Shown here: one piece after another, positions 39,630 to 48,448 of the stretch
Position numbering within the stretch: the first letter of the stretch is position 1
Layout of the letters: each line of letters begins with the position of its first letter
Origin: Pseudomonas sp. 8Z
GTDB taxonomy: Bacteria; Pseudomonadota; Gammaproteobacteria; Pseudomonadales; Pseudomonadaceae
Length of the DNA: 64,000 nt
Assembly: GCF_902506535.1 (NCBI RefSeq)
Contig: NZ_LR733827.1
Span: 1,454,200-1,518,199 of the forward strand
Direction of reading: 5' to 3'
The notes under the pieces: generated by a model
Seen by the model: only the letters and a program-made list of their open reading frames with translations
What the model was told of the DNA's origin: nothing
Databases searched by the model: none
Made by a program: the position numbers and the translations under genes

Positions 39630-41960
39630 TCAGAAGCTGTAGTCAGCCGTCAGGATCGCCGCGCGCGCATCACCGGGGGTCGCCCAGCCGTTGTTACGGA
39701 TGCGGGTCAAGTACTGCTTGTCGAACAGATTGTTGACGTTCAGACGCAGGTTCAAATTGCGGTTGACCTTGTAGCCGAGCATCGCCCGGTGCACGGTGTA
39801 CCCCGAGGAGGTCGGCGCGTTGTCGGCGCTGGCCAGGTACTGCTTGCTCTGGGTGGTCAGGCCATAACCGACCTGCAGGTTGTAGGGCAGGTCATAGGTG
39901 GTCCAGATGCTCGCCGCATGCTTGGGGGTGAAGGTCAGGGGTTTGCCTTTTTGCGCGTCGATGCCGCCAGTCTGCAAGGTAAAGTCGCTCACGCTCTGCA
40001 GCACTTCAGTGTGCAAGTAGGTGTAGTTGGCGAAGACCTTCCAGCGGTCGGTGATCGCCCCTGTCGCCCCCAGCGTTACGCCATCGACACGCGCCTGACC
40101 ATCGAGCGCCTGCTCGCCGGACAGGTTGCTTGGGTCGTTGCTGGCGACTTTGTAGTTGGTGCGGTCGTTACGAAACACCGCCGCTGTCAGCGACAGGCGC
40201 TCATGGAACAGATCCCACTTGGTGCCGATTTCATAGCTGACGGATTTTTCCGGCTCGGCGTCGCAGTTATTGCTGCTTGCACTACCTCGACGACCGGTAT
40301 TGAAGCAACTGCCGTTGACCGTGGCCTGTGAGGCGGTCTGGCTGTTGCCGTAGGCCACGTAAATGCTGCCGTTTTCCGCTGGTTTGTAGACCACGCCCAG
40401 GCGATAGGAGAGCAGATCGTCGCTGTTGTGATAGCGCGTACCGCGCGTCACGGCGCCGCTGATGGCATCGATCGCATCGGTTGCCGAGCTCCCCTCGTTG
40501 CGCTCGTAGCGCAGGCCGCCGTTGAGCGACCACTGCTCGTTGAACTTGAGGGTGTCGAAGGCGTACACGGCGCGGTTGTTCAGCTCACCATCGATTTTCG
40601 CCGTCTTGATGAAGTTCACCGGGCCATCCCAGTGCGAATCCGGGTCGCTGATGCTCACCGGCGGCGGGGTCACCTGGGTGCCCGCGGCGTTATAACGCCA
40701 GTTACCGGTACCGGCCTCGTACTCCTCGCGGGTCAGCGCGATACCGGTGACCAGGGTGTGGTCGATAAAGCCGGTGGCGAAGCGGCTGGTCAGGTCGGTC
40801 TGATTGATGAAGATGCGGTTCTCGGTATCACGCGCATTGCCCAGCGAGCCACCGCTGGGCTGGAAGAAGCCCGGCGTCAGACCAGCGGCGCAGGCGGCAC
40901 CGGTCGGCGTCACGCCGCTGGCCAAGCAGGCAGCGGACGCCCCTTCCGGCCCGGACACCCAGGTTTCCTGGCGCACGCGCGCTACCCGGCTGAAGTTGCG
41001 CAGTGACAGCGCGTCATTGAACTCATGCTCCAGCTTCAGGCTGAAGGCATCGGTGGTGATTTCCTGCTTGTTGACGTTGTGATAGCCGTAATAGTTATCC
41101 CAGTCCGCCCCCGGCAGCAGCTTGCCGTCATAGATCGGCACACCGAACTGCGGCAGGTTGTCGTCTTCCTGATGCTCGAAGGCGAGGGTCACACGGGTCG
41201 GCGTGCCCAGACCGAAGGCGATCGACGGAGCGATGCCCCAGCGCTCGTAATCCTCGTGATCGCGCCCTGGCGCATCGTTGCCATGGGCCATCAGATTGAG
41301 GCGCGCCGCCGTGGTGTCGTTGAGCTTCTGGTTGGTGTCCAGGGTGATGCGCTTGTAGTTGTCGGTGCCGACCGCCGTGCTGATCTTGGTGAAATCACGC
41401 GTCTGCGGCGCCTTGGTCACCAGGTTGATGGTGCCGCCCACCGAGCCGCCACCGGAGTAGACCGAGCTGGCGCCATTGACGACCTCCACCTGCTCCAGAT
41501 TGAACGGGTCGGTACGGCTGTACTGCGCACTGTCGCGCACACCATCGATCTGGATATCGTTGCTGGCCGAGAAGCCGCGCAGGTTGATGCTGTCGCCATA
41601 ACCACCGCCGCCCTCCCCGGCGCCGAAGGTGATGCCCGGTACGGTGCTGAGAATATCGCGCATGGTCAGTAGGTTCTGATCCTCGATGACCTGCTTAGGC
41701 ACCACGGTGATGGTCTGCGGAATGTCACGCAGCGGCTCGGTGTATTTCGGAGATGAAGGCGCCTGCGGCTGGTAGCCATCATCTTCTTCGGACTCGCCGG
41801 TTACTGACAGGCTGTCGAGTTCCAGCGGCGAGGTTTTCTGGGGGTTCGTCTCGGCAGCGACCACCGCGCCACCGTGAGAGACGATGGCAAGACCAATGGC
41901 GGAAACCAGCAGCGTTTTTTGCGAGGGGGCGACAGACAGGGTTGGTTCGTTATTGTGCAT
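39630..41960 (-). CDS. piuA: TonB-dependent siderophore receptor, PiuA type
   Basis: A 776-residue outer-membrane receptor with a signal region ending VVAAE. The TonB box region is LDSLSVTG; the plug has DIPQTITVVPKQVIEDQ, ILSTVPGITFGAGEGG and NLRGFSASNDIQIDGVRD, as in the siderophore receptor group. The barrel ends RAAILTADYSF. Two Cys pairs lie in outer loops (AACLASG...AACAAG; GSCFNTG...NNCDAE). Gene order with PiuC, a Sel1 protein and the flavoreductase matches the piu locus of P. aeruginosa, where PiuA takes up catechol-type siderophores and siderophore-antibiotic conjugates. Fur control is likely. Confidence 0.85.
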   Translation of the reverse strand: MHNNEPTLSVAPSQKTLLVSAIGLAIVSHGGAVVAAETNPQKTSPLELDSLSVTGESEEDDGYQPQAPSSPKYTEPLRDIPQTITVVPKQVIEDQNLLTMRDILSTVPGITFGAGEGGGGYGDSINLRGFSASNDIQIDGVRDSAQYSRTDPFNLEQVEVVNGASSVYSGGGSVGGTINLVTKAPQTRDFTKISTAVGTDNYKRITLDTNQKLNDTTAARLNLMAHGNDAPGRDHEDYERWGIAPSIAFGLGTPTRVTLAFEHQEDDNLPQFGVPIYDGKLLPGADWDNYYGYHNVNKQEITTDAFSLKLEHEFNDALSLRNFSRVARVRQETWVSGPEGASAACLASGVTPTGAACAAGLTPGFFQPSGGSLGNARDTENRIFINQTDLTSRFATGFIDHTLVTGIALTREEYEAGTGNWRYNAAGTQVTPPPVSISDPDSHWDGPVNFIKTAKIDGELNNRAVYAFDTLKFNEQWSLNGGLRYERNEGSSATDAIDAISGAVTRGTRYHNSDDLLSYRLGVVYKPAENGSIYVAYGNSQTASQATVNGSCFNTGRRGSASSNNCDAEPEKSVSYEIGTKWDLFHERLSLTAAVFRNDRTNYKVASNDPSNLSGEQALDGQARVDGVTLGATGAITDRWKVFANYTYLHTEVLQSVSDFTLQTGGIDAQKGKPLTFTPKHAASIWTTYDLPYNLQVGYGLTTQSKQYLASADNAPTSSGYTVHRAMLGYKVNRNLNLRLNVNNLFDKQYLTRIRNNGWATPGDARAAILTADYSF

Positions 41961-42005
41961 GAACTGTGCTCAGAAAAAATGCGAGCGGATCTTATTTGCA
42001 ACAAA

Positions 42006-42040
42006 TTGTATTTTTCAATACAAATGCGAATAATTAGCAA
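42006..42040. promoter_or_regulatory. piuA/piuC divergent region with candidate Fur site
   Basis: TTGTATT-TTTC-AATACAA (42006-42023) is a perfect seven-base inverted repeat, followed by AAATGCGAATAATTAGC, which loosely resembles a Fur box. The region is AT-rich and lies between divergent iron genes at 41960 and 42103. The match to the 19-base Fur consensus is partial. Confidence 0.45.
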
Positions 42041-42102
42041 ACAATTTCACATTTACGCGCAGCACCCCTGATTCGTCGCCACCTCGCCAGCCGGATACCT
42101 AC

Positions 42103-42783
42103 ATGCTTCTGCACATCCCCCAGCTTTTCACCCGCGAAGAAGTTCTACACATCCGCCAAGCACTGGAAAGCACCGAATGGATGGACGGCAAGGCCACCGC
42201 TGGCTATCAGTCGGCCAAGGCCAAGCACAACCTGCAACTGGCCGACGACAACCCGCTGGCGTTGGAACTGCGCGAAGCCATCGTCCAGCGCCTGCAGCGC
42301 AATGCCCTGTTCATGTCGGCGGCGCTGCCACGCAAGATCTTCCCGCCGCTGTTCAACTGCTACCGCACCGGTGATGCCTTCGGCTATCACATCGATAACG
42401 CCGTGCGGGCAGTGCGCGACAGCGGCGAGCGGATTCGCACCGACCTGTCCTCGACCCTGTTCTTCAGCGACCCGGAGGATTACGACGGTGGCGAACTGGT
42501 GATCCAGGACACCTACGGCACCCGCGAAATCAAGCTGCCGGCCGGTGACCTGGTGCTCTACCCGGCCACCAGCCTGCACCGCGTGCAACCGATCACCCGG
42601 GGCAGGCGCCTGGCTTCATTCTTCTGGACGCAGAGCCTGGTGCGCGAAGACAGCCAACGCGCCCTGCTGTTCGAGATGGACGTGGCGATCCAGACCCTGA
42701 CCCGCGACGTGCCCGACCACCCGTCGCTGATCCAGCTCACCGGCACCTACCACAACCTGCTGCGCCGCTGGGTGGACGTGTGA
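42103..42783 (+). CDS. piuC: PKHD-type Fe(II)/2-oxoglutarate hydroxylase, PiuC
   Basis: A 226-residue dioxygenase. The iron triad is visible: His96-x-Asp98 (GYHIDNA) and His159 (SLHRVQP), with Arg169 for 2-oxoglutarate. This is the PKHX/PiuC family, linked to iron uptake; the target is not known. It is divergent from the PiuA receptor and its stop overlaps the start of the Sel1 gene (GTGA), so the two are translated together. Fur-type control from the shared upstream region is likely. Confidence 0.92.
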   Translation: MLLHIPQLFTREEVLHIRQALESTEWMDGKATAGYQSAKAKHNLQLADDNPLALELREAIVQRLQRNALFMSAALPRKIFPPLFNCYRTGDAFGYHIDNAVRAVRDSGERIRTDLSSTLFFSDPEDYDGGELVIQDTYGTREIKLPAGDLVLYPATSLHRVQPITRGRRLASFFWTQSLVREDSQRALLFEMDVAIQTLTRDVPDHPSLIQLTGTYHNLLRRWVDV

Positions 42784-43508
42784 GCACGAGCAATCCACGC
42801 GCCACCGCCAGCGCGCTGATCGCCGCCGCAGGCCGTGGCGAGACGGAGGCTCAGACGATGCTCGGACAGATCCTGCTCGAAGGTCATGGCATCGTTCGCG
42901 ATGCCAAACTGGCCTTCACCTGGTTCGGCATCGCTGCGCGACAAGGCCATGCCATGGCGCTGAACATGCTTGGCCGCTGCCTGGAGCACGGCTGGGGCTG
43001 CCACCTCGACCTGCCCGCCGCCGCCCAGCACTATCAACGCGCGGCGGCGCTGGGGCTGGACTGGGGCATGTATAACCTGGCCAATCTGCTGGCCACCGGA
43101 CGCGGTGTGACGCAGGATCATGCGGGCGCCTTCGCCCTATACCAGCGCGCGGCGCAGTTGGGGCATGCGAAGTCGATGAACCTGCTGGGGCGCTACCTCG
43201 ATGAAGGCGTGCTGGCCGCCCCCGATCGCCAAGCGGCGCTGCACTGGTTCGAGCGTTCGGCGCAGGCCGGCGACTTTCGCGGTCAGTTCAGTTATGCCCT
43301 GCGCCTGCTCGAACAGGGCGAGGCGCAACACGCCCGGCACTGGCTGCAACAGGCACTGGTAGGCGGCAACCTGAACTTCCTGCGCGCCGCGCGCGCCCGC
43401 GTTATGGCGCTGCCAGGCTGCGCCGACCTGGGCCTGGCCTACCACCGGCGCGCAGCCGAACTGGGTGACACCGACGACCAGGCAGCCCTGGCCGCCCTGC
43501 CAGCATGA
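42780..43508 (+). CDS. Sel1-repeat protein
   Basis: A 242-residue protein made mainly of Sel1-like (TPR-type) helical repeats: AKLAFTWFGIAARQGHAMALNMLGRCLEHG, then similar units around 75-110, 111-145 and 146-180, each with the AA(A)xLGxxxAxxxLG pattern. Sel1 repeats mediate protein contacts. It starts with GTG 42780 overlapping the piuC stop. It corresponds by position to PA4516 and, by association, may assist the iron-uptake system; no direct function is visible. No signal peptide is obvious. Confidence 0.87.
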   Translation: MSTSNPRATASALIAAAGRGETEAQTMLGQILLEGHGIVRDAKLAFTWFGIAARQGHAMALNMLGRCLEHGWGCHLDLPAAAQHYQRAAALGLDWGMYNLANLLATGRGVTQDHAGAFALYQRAAQLGHAKSMNLLGRYLDEGVLAAPDRQAALHWFERSAQAGDFRGQFSYALRLLEQGEAQHARHWLQQALVGGNLNFLRAARARVMALPGCADLGLAYHRRAAELGDTDDQAALAALPA

Positions 43509-43605
43509 AAGCACGTGCCAGGCGGCCAACGCCTCGGAGCATTTTGCCGGTATAATCGCGGCTTTTTTCGACAGCTCGACCGAACGTCGACAGGACATCT
43601 CCGCC

Positions 43606-45189
43606 ATGACCACCCAGGCCGCCGAAGTCGCCAAGCGCCGTACTTTCGCCATCATTTCCCACCCGGACGCCGGTAAGACCACCATCACCGAGAAGCTGCT
43701 GCTGATGGGCAAGGCCATCGAAGTGGCCGGTACGGTGAAGTCGCGCAAGTCCGACCGCCACGCCACCTCCGACTGGATGGAGATGGAGAAGCAGCGCGGT
43801 ATCTCCATCACCACCTCGGTAATGCAGTTCCCCTACCGCGAGCACATCGTCAACCTGCTCGACACCCCCGGCCACGAAGACTTCTCCGAGGACACCTACC
43901 GCACCCTGACCGCCGTGGACAGCGCGCTGATGGTGCTCGACGGCGGTAAAGGTGTTGAGCCGCGCACCATCGCCCTGATGGACGTGTGCCGCCTGCGCGA
44001 CACGCCCATCGTCAGCTTTATCAACAAACTCGACCGCGACATCCGCGACCCCATCGAGTTGCTCGACGAGATCGAGGCGGTACTCAATATCAAGGCTGCG
44101 CCGATCACCTGGCCGATTGGTTGCTACCGCGACTTCAAGGGCGTGTACCACCTGACGCAGGACAAGATCATCGTCTACACGCCGGGCCACGGCCACGAGC
44201 GCACCGAAGCCAAGATCATCGACAAGCTCGACTCCGACGAAGCCCGCGCGCACCTCGGCGACATGTACGAGCGCTTCGTCGAGGAGCTGGAACTGGTGCA
44301 AGGCGCCTGCCACGCGTTCGAGCCCGAGGCCTTCCTCAAGGGCACGATGACCCCGGTGTTCTTCGGCACCGCGCTGGGCAACTTCGGTGTCGACCATGTG
44401 CTCGACGCCGTCGTCGACTGGGCACCGCGTCCGCTGGCGCGCGTGGCCAACGAGCGCAACGTGGAGCCGACCGAGGAGAAGTTCACAGGCTTCGTGTTCA
44501 AGATTCAGGCGAACATGGACCCGAAACACCGCGACCGTATCGCCTTCATGCGGATTTGCTCGGGCAAGTACACCCAGGGCATGAAGATGCGCCACGCGCG
44601 CCTGGGCAAGGACGTGCGCGTCGGCGATGCGCTGACCTTCTTTTCCAGCGAACGTGAGCACCTGGAAGAAGCCTACGCCGGTGACATCATCGGCCTGCAC
44701 AACCACGGCACCATCCAGATCGGCGACACCTTCACCGAAGGCGAGAACCTCGGTTTCACCGGCATCCCGCACTTCGCCCCGGAACTGTTCCGCCGCGTGC
44801 GCCTGAAAGACCCGCTGAAATCCAAGCAACTGCGTCAGGGCCTGCAGGAGCTGGCCGAAGAAGGCGCCACTCAGGTGTTCTTCCCCGAGCGCAACAACGA
44901 CATCATCCTCGGCGCCGTCGGTGTGCTGCAGTTCGACGTGGTCGCCAGTCGCCTGAAGGAGGAATACAAGGTGGAGTGCGCCTACGAGGCGATCAACGTC
45001 TGGTCGGCGCGCTGGATCGAATGCAGCGACGAGAAGAAGCTCAAGGAGTTCAAGGACAAGGCCTACGAGAACCTCGCCGTCGACGGCGGTGGTCACCTCA
45101 CCTACCTGGCCCCCACCCGCGTCAACCTCAGCCTGATGGAAGAGCGTTGGCCGGAGGTGAAATTCCGCGCCACCCGCGAACACCACTGA
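43606..45189 (+). CDS. prfC: peptide chain release factor 3
   Basis: A 527-residue translational GTPase. The G motifs are intact: SHPDAGKTT (G1) near residue 18, the effector region with ISITTSVMQF, DTPGHEDF (G3) near 88 and NKLDRD (G4) near 142. RF3 recycles RF1 and RF2 after termination. The frame extends upstream to 43465, but ATG 43606 gives the standard N-terminus TTQAAEVAKRRTFAIISHPD with AGGA upstream. A terminator follows at 45196. Its neighbour order differs from P. aeruginosa, where prfC is elsewhere, so a rearrangement lies here. Confidence 0.96.
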   Translation: MTTQAAEVAKRRTFAIISHPDAGKTTITEKLLLMGKAIEVAGTVKSRKSDRHATSDWMEMEKQRGISITTSVMQFPYREHIVNLLDTPGHEDFSEDTYRTLTAVDSALMVLDGGKGVEPRTIALMDVCRLRDTPIVSFINKLDRDIRDPIELLDEIEAVLNIKAAPITWPIGCYRDFKGVYHLTQDKIIVYTPGHGHERTEAKIIDKLDSDEARAHLGDMYERFVEELELVQGACHAFEPEAFLKGTMTPVFFGTALGNFGVDHVLDAVVDWAPRPLARVANERNVEPTEEKFTGFVFKIQANMDPKHRDRIAFMRICSGKYTQGMKMRHARLGKDVRVGDALTFFSSEREHLEEAYAGDIIGLHNHGTIQIGDTFTEGENLGFTGIPHFAPELFRRVRLKDPLKSKQLRQGLQELAEEGATQVFFPERNNDIILGAVGVLQFDVVASRLKEEYKVECAYEAINVWSARWIECSDEKKLKEFKDKAYENLAVDGGGHLTYLAPTRVNLSLMEERWPEVKFRATREHH

Positions 45190-45195
45190 TGGAAA

Positions 45196-45223
45196 AACGG
45201 CCCGCTAAGCGGGCCGTTCTTTT
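45196..45223. terminator. terminator between prfC and the chemoreceptor gene
   Basis: AACGGCCCGC-TAA-GCGGGCCGTT is a ten-base stem with a three-base loop, followed by CTTTT on the plus strand and preceded by an A run, so it can act in both directions for convergent genes. Confidence 0.9.
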
Positions 45224-46822
45224 AGTAGCGAAAGCGCCCGACGATGCCTCGCAAACGCTGCGAGTTCTCACCGGCATGCCGCCCGCGCTGCAGGGTGTTC
45301 TCTGCCAATTCCACGCTACGCCCTGCCTCCACGCCCAGATTCGCCACGCGCTGACTGATCTCGTCACTGACCTGCGACTGCTCACGCGCTGCCTCGGCGA
45401 TCTGCAAACTGCTACGCGATACGGTTTCCACCAGACCGCCGATGCTGCCCAATGCCTTGCCCGCGGTTTCAGCCTGGGCCACACCATTGTCAGCGTGTTT
45501 CTGACTGGCCTGCATGGCGTCCACAGCCTGCCGAGAAGTGCTCTGCAAGCGCTGGATCATGCTGTCGATTTCGGCGGTGGAAGCCTGCGTGCGACTGGCC
45601 AGGGTACGCACCTCATCGGCGACCACGGCAAAACCACGGCCCTGCTCGCCGGCACGCGCCGCTTCGATGGCGGCATTGAGCGCCAGCAGGTTGGTCTGTT
45701 CGGCGATGGTACGAATCACCTCCAGCACGCCGCCGATTTCCTGAGAGTGGGTTTCCAGCTCACCGATTACCCGCGCCGCACTGGCTACCTCGGCAGCCAA
45801 CTGGCGAATGTCATGGACTGTGCTGTCGATCACCATGAGCGCCGAGCGTACTTCGCGATCCGCCTCCGCGGTCTGTTCCGAGCTGCCACGGGCGTGTTCG
45901 GCAACACCCTGCACGGTCACCGTCATCTGGTGCACGGCGGTCACCACCTGATCGATCTCTTCGCGCAATACACCGGCACTGCGCTCGGAGGCCTGGGCAT
46001 CGCTGATCAATTGCCCGGAAGAATGCTCCAGGGTGCCGGCCACCTCGCCAACACTGGCAATCTGCTCGCGCAGGTTACGGCTGAACTGATTGAAGGCATC
46101 AACCACCGCGCCGATTTCGTCTTCGGCCTCGCGATTGATCACCCGCGTTAAGTCTCCTGAGCCCGATGCCAGATCCTGCAGTGACTGTTTGAGACGAGCA
46201 ATCGGCGGCAGCACGCGGCGGCTGATCAGCAACAGTACGCCAAACACCACAGTAACGATGCTAACAAGCGCCACTGTGGTCACCGTATGCAGCTCCTCCA
46301 GCAGTTCCGCATTACTCTCGCGTAGCTGTGCGAACTCCTGGCTCAATGGCTGCTGCAACTCGCCGAAGCGGGCAATCACGGTGGCAGACTGTTCATCGAA
46401 AGCCTTCATCACCACATCCCCAGCCTGTTTGCCCTGCTGGCTGTAGGCCTGGAACATGCGCTGACCGGTCTGATCAAGACGATCCACAGGCTCATTGAGT
46501 GCTGCGAGCTGGCCCGCATAAGTCGGCAGCAACTCACGTAGCTTAACCAGCAGCGCCTTCGCCTCACGATAATTCTGCGCGGCCTCGGCGGCAGGCTCGT
46601 TCTCCTGAGTGAGGCTGGCATCGGTGTAAAACTGCTGCACCTGAGCTAAGTGGTAGCGCAGCTCCTGAGTACTCTCACGCGCCTGGCTCAACTGCACCGC
46701 ACGGCTCTCACCGTCTTCCAGCGCAAACACCTCCAGTGTGACCCACCCAGCCAGGCCCAAGGCAGTGAGCAAAATGAAAACGGCCCCCCCCCCCAAATCA
46801 ACCGCGCAATACTGATGTTCAC
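45222..46822 (-). CDS. methyl-accepting chemotaxis protein with frame-disrupting 11-G tract at its start
   Basis: The body is a normal chemoreceptor of about 524 residues: first helix AVFILLTALGLAGWVTLEV, a helical periplasmic domain, second helix near residue 173 (VALVSIVTVVFGVLLL), HAMP, and a signalling domain with EQTNLLALNAAIEAARAGEQGRGFAVVADEVR. The natural start, GTG at 46822, has AGGAG at good spacing and encodes VNISIARLIWGG, then meets a run of eleven G (46784-46794). With 11 G the reading frame shifts away from the body; 9 or 12 would restore it. As given, only TTG 46796 inside the tract opens the body frame. It is either a phase-variable gene in the off state, or a sequencing slip. 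Confidence 0.8.
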
Positions 46823-47013
46823 CTTGACTCTCCTGTGAGCTGAGCTGGCAATGCTATCGGCAGGCATTGCCAAAGTCTGAAGCGGCGCATTCCATGTTAT
46901 TCGCCACCACCAACACTCTGCGACAATAGCCAAGTCGCTGGCAAGCGTACATATCTCGATACAATTGAGCGTACACTTTGCCTCTGTACTTCCAGCCCAG
47001 AGGGAACGAACAC

Positions 47014-48393
47014 GTGGCTGCCCCGAGCGACACAACCGCCTCAGCCCAGCATTCGCACAAACTCCGTCACCGCCTACGCCATCGGCGCCAGCGCACCTTG
47101 CGCCAGCGCGCGGCCTTCTGGCTCGGCGCTCTGCTGGTCGGTCTCGCCGCCCTGGCCTTCGCCTGGCTCGCCGACCACGCCTACGCCCTGTTCACTCGCC
47201 TGCTCGCGCATAGCCAGTGGTGGCCATGGCTGGTCACCCCGGCTGGTTTTGCCCTGCTCGCCTGGGCCACTCAGGGCGCGCTCAAGGAAGCTAAAGGCAG
47301 CGGTATACCTCAGGTGATCGCCACCTTGCAGAAATCGTCGAGCCGCTTTCGCAATCGCGCTCTGGCCCTGCCGATTGCCGCCGCGAAGATGCTGATGACG
47401 GCTCTGGCCCTGCTCTGCGGCGCCTCGGTCGGGCGCGAAGGGCCCACGGTTCACGTCGGCGCGGCGTTGATGTACACCTTCGGCAGACGCCTGGGCCTGC
47501 AGGCCAAGAGTGCGGGCTCTGGATTGATCATCGCCGGTGGCGCCGCCGGTATCGCCGCCGCCTTCAACACGCCACTGGCCGGGGTGGTGTTCGCCATCGA
47601 AGAACTTAGCCCGCGCTTGGAGCAGAGCCTCAACGGCGTGATCCTCACCGCCGTGCTGATCGGCGGTATGCTCACCCTTGGCTTGGTTGGCCCGTACAGT
47701 TATTTCGGCGCGCTCAGTGCCAGCCTGCCGTTCGACGAGGCCTGGGGAGCGGTGCTGGCCTGCGGCCTGTTCGGCGGCCTGCTCGGCGGCGCCTACTGCC
47801 GCCTGGTACTGCCCGCCAAAAGCGGCCCGCTGGCCGTGCTCGGCCAATGGCGGGCGCGCTGGCCGGTGCGCTTCGCCGCCGTCTGCGGCCTGCTGCTGGC
47901 CTTTTTCGGACTGTGCTCAGGACAACATGTATTCGGCACTGGCTATGAGCAAACCCGTGCCCTGCTTGAGGACACCCCGCAAACCGACGGCGCCTTCATC
48001 GTCTGGAAGTTTCTCGCCAACGTGGTGTCGTACTTGGCTGGCATTCCTGGCGGGCTGTTCTCGCCGTCGCTGAGCGTGGGCGCCAGCATCGCGCCGTGGC
48101 TGGTCGAATGGATTCCCGGCATCGCTTTGCACACCGCCGGTCTGCTCGGCATGGCCGCCTACCTGGCAGGTGTCACGCGCACACCGCTGACCGCCACGGT
48201 CATCACCATCGAACTGTCGCACAGCCAGGACATGGCGCTGCCGATTCTCGCCGCCAGCCTGCTGGCCAGCGCGGTATCGGCTCGCATTTCACCGGTGCCG
48301 CTGTATCAGGCCTTTGCCCAGCAACTGCTGGACAACCTCAACCGCCCGGCCCCGCCCAAACCTGCCGCGAAAACAGCCGATTCGCCTGGATAG
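47014..48393 (+). CDS. ClC-family chloride channel/antiporter
   Basis: A 459-residue membrane protein of the ClC family. The selectivity motifs are present: GSGIPQ near residue 97, GREGPTVHVGA near 144 with the gating glutamate, and GIPGGLFSPSLSVGA near 345. More than ten helices are visible and no CBS domains follow, as in many bacterial forms. It exchanges chloride or similar anions for protons. The frame runs to 46978 (TTG), but GTG 47014 follows AGAGGGAA at 46999-47006 and gives a basic N-terminus. It is divergent from the chemoreceptor gene. Confidence 0.88.
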   Translation: MAAPSDTTASAQHSHKLRHRLRHRRQRTLRQRAAFWLGALLVGLAALAFAWLADHAYALFTRLLAHSQWWPWLVTPAGFALLAWATQGALKEAKGSGIPQVIATLQKSSSRFRNRALALPIAAAKMLMTALALLCGASVGREGPTVHVGAALMYTFGRRLGLQAKSAGSGLIIAGGAAGIAAAFNTPLAGVVFAIEELSPRLEQSLNGVILTAVLIGGMLTLGLVGPYSYFGALSASLPFDEAWGAVLACGLFGGLLGGAYCRLVLPAKSGPLAVLGQWRARWPVRFAAVCGLLLAFFGLCSGQHVFGTGYEQTRALLEDTPQTDGAFIVWKFLANVVSYLAGIPGGLFSPSLSVGASIAPWLVEWIPGIALHTAGLLGMAAYLAGVTRTPLTATVITIELSHSQDMALPILAASLLASAVSARISPVPLYQAFAQQLLDNLNRPAPPKPAAKTADSPG

Positions 48394-48448
48394 AACTCAG
48401 CCAAACCCAGAGCAGCGTAATCCTGGGTTTCGCTGCGCTCTAGCCAAG

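Noticed and set aside
43402..45186. A 594-codon open frame antisense to release factor 3
   Set aside because: Long antisense frames are normal opposite strongly biased high-GC genes; prfC has all its GTPase motifs and the antisense product has none.
46796..46978. Chemoreceptor simply starting at TTG 46796
   Set aside because: There is no ribosome site before this codon, it lies at the edge of the G tract, and a well-placed ribosome site and GTG exist upstream in another frame; a frame break is the better reading.
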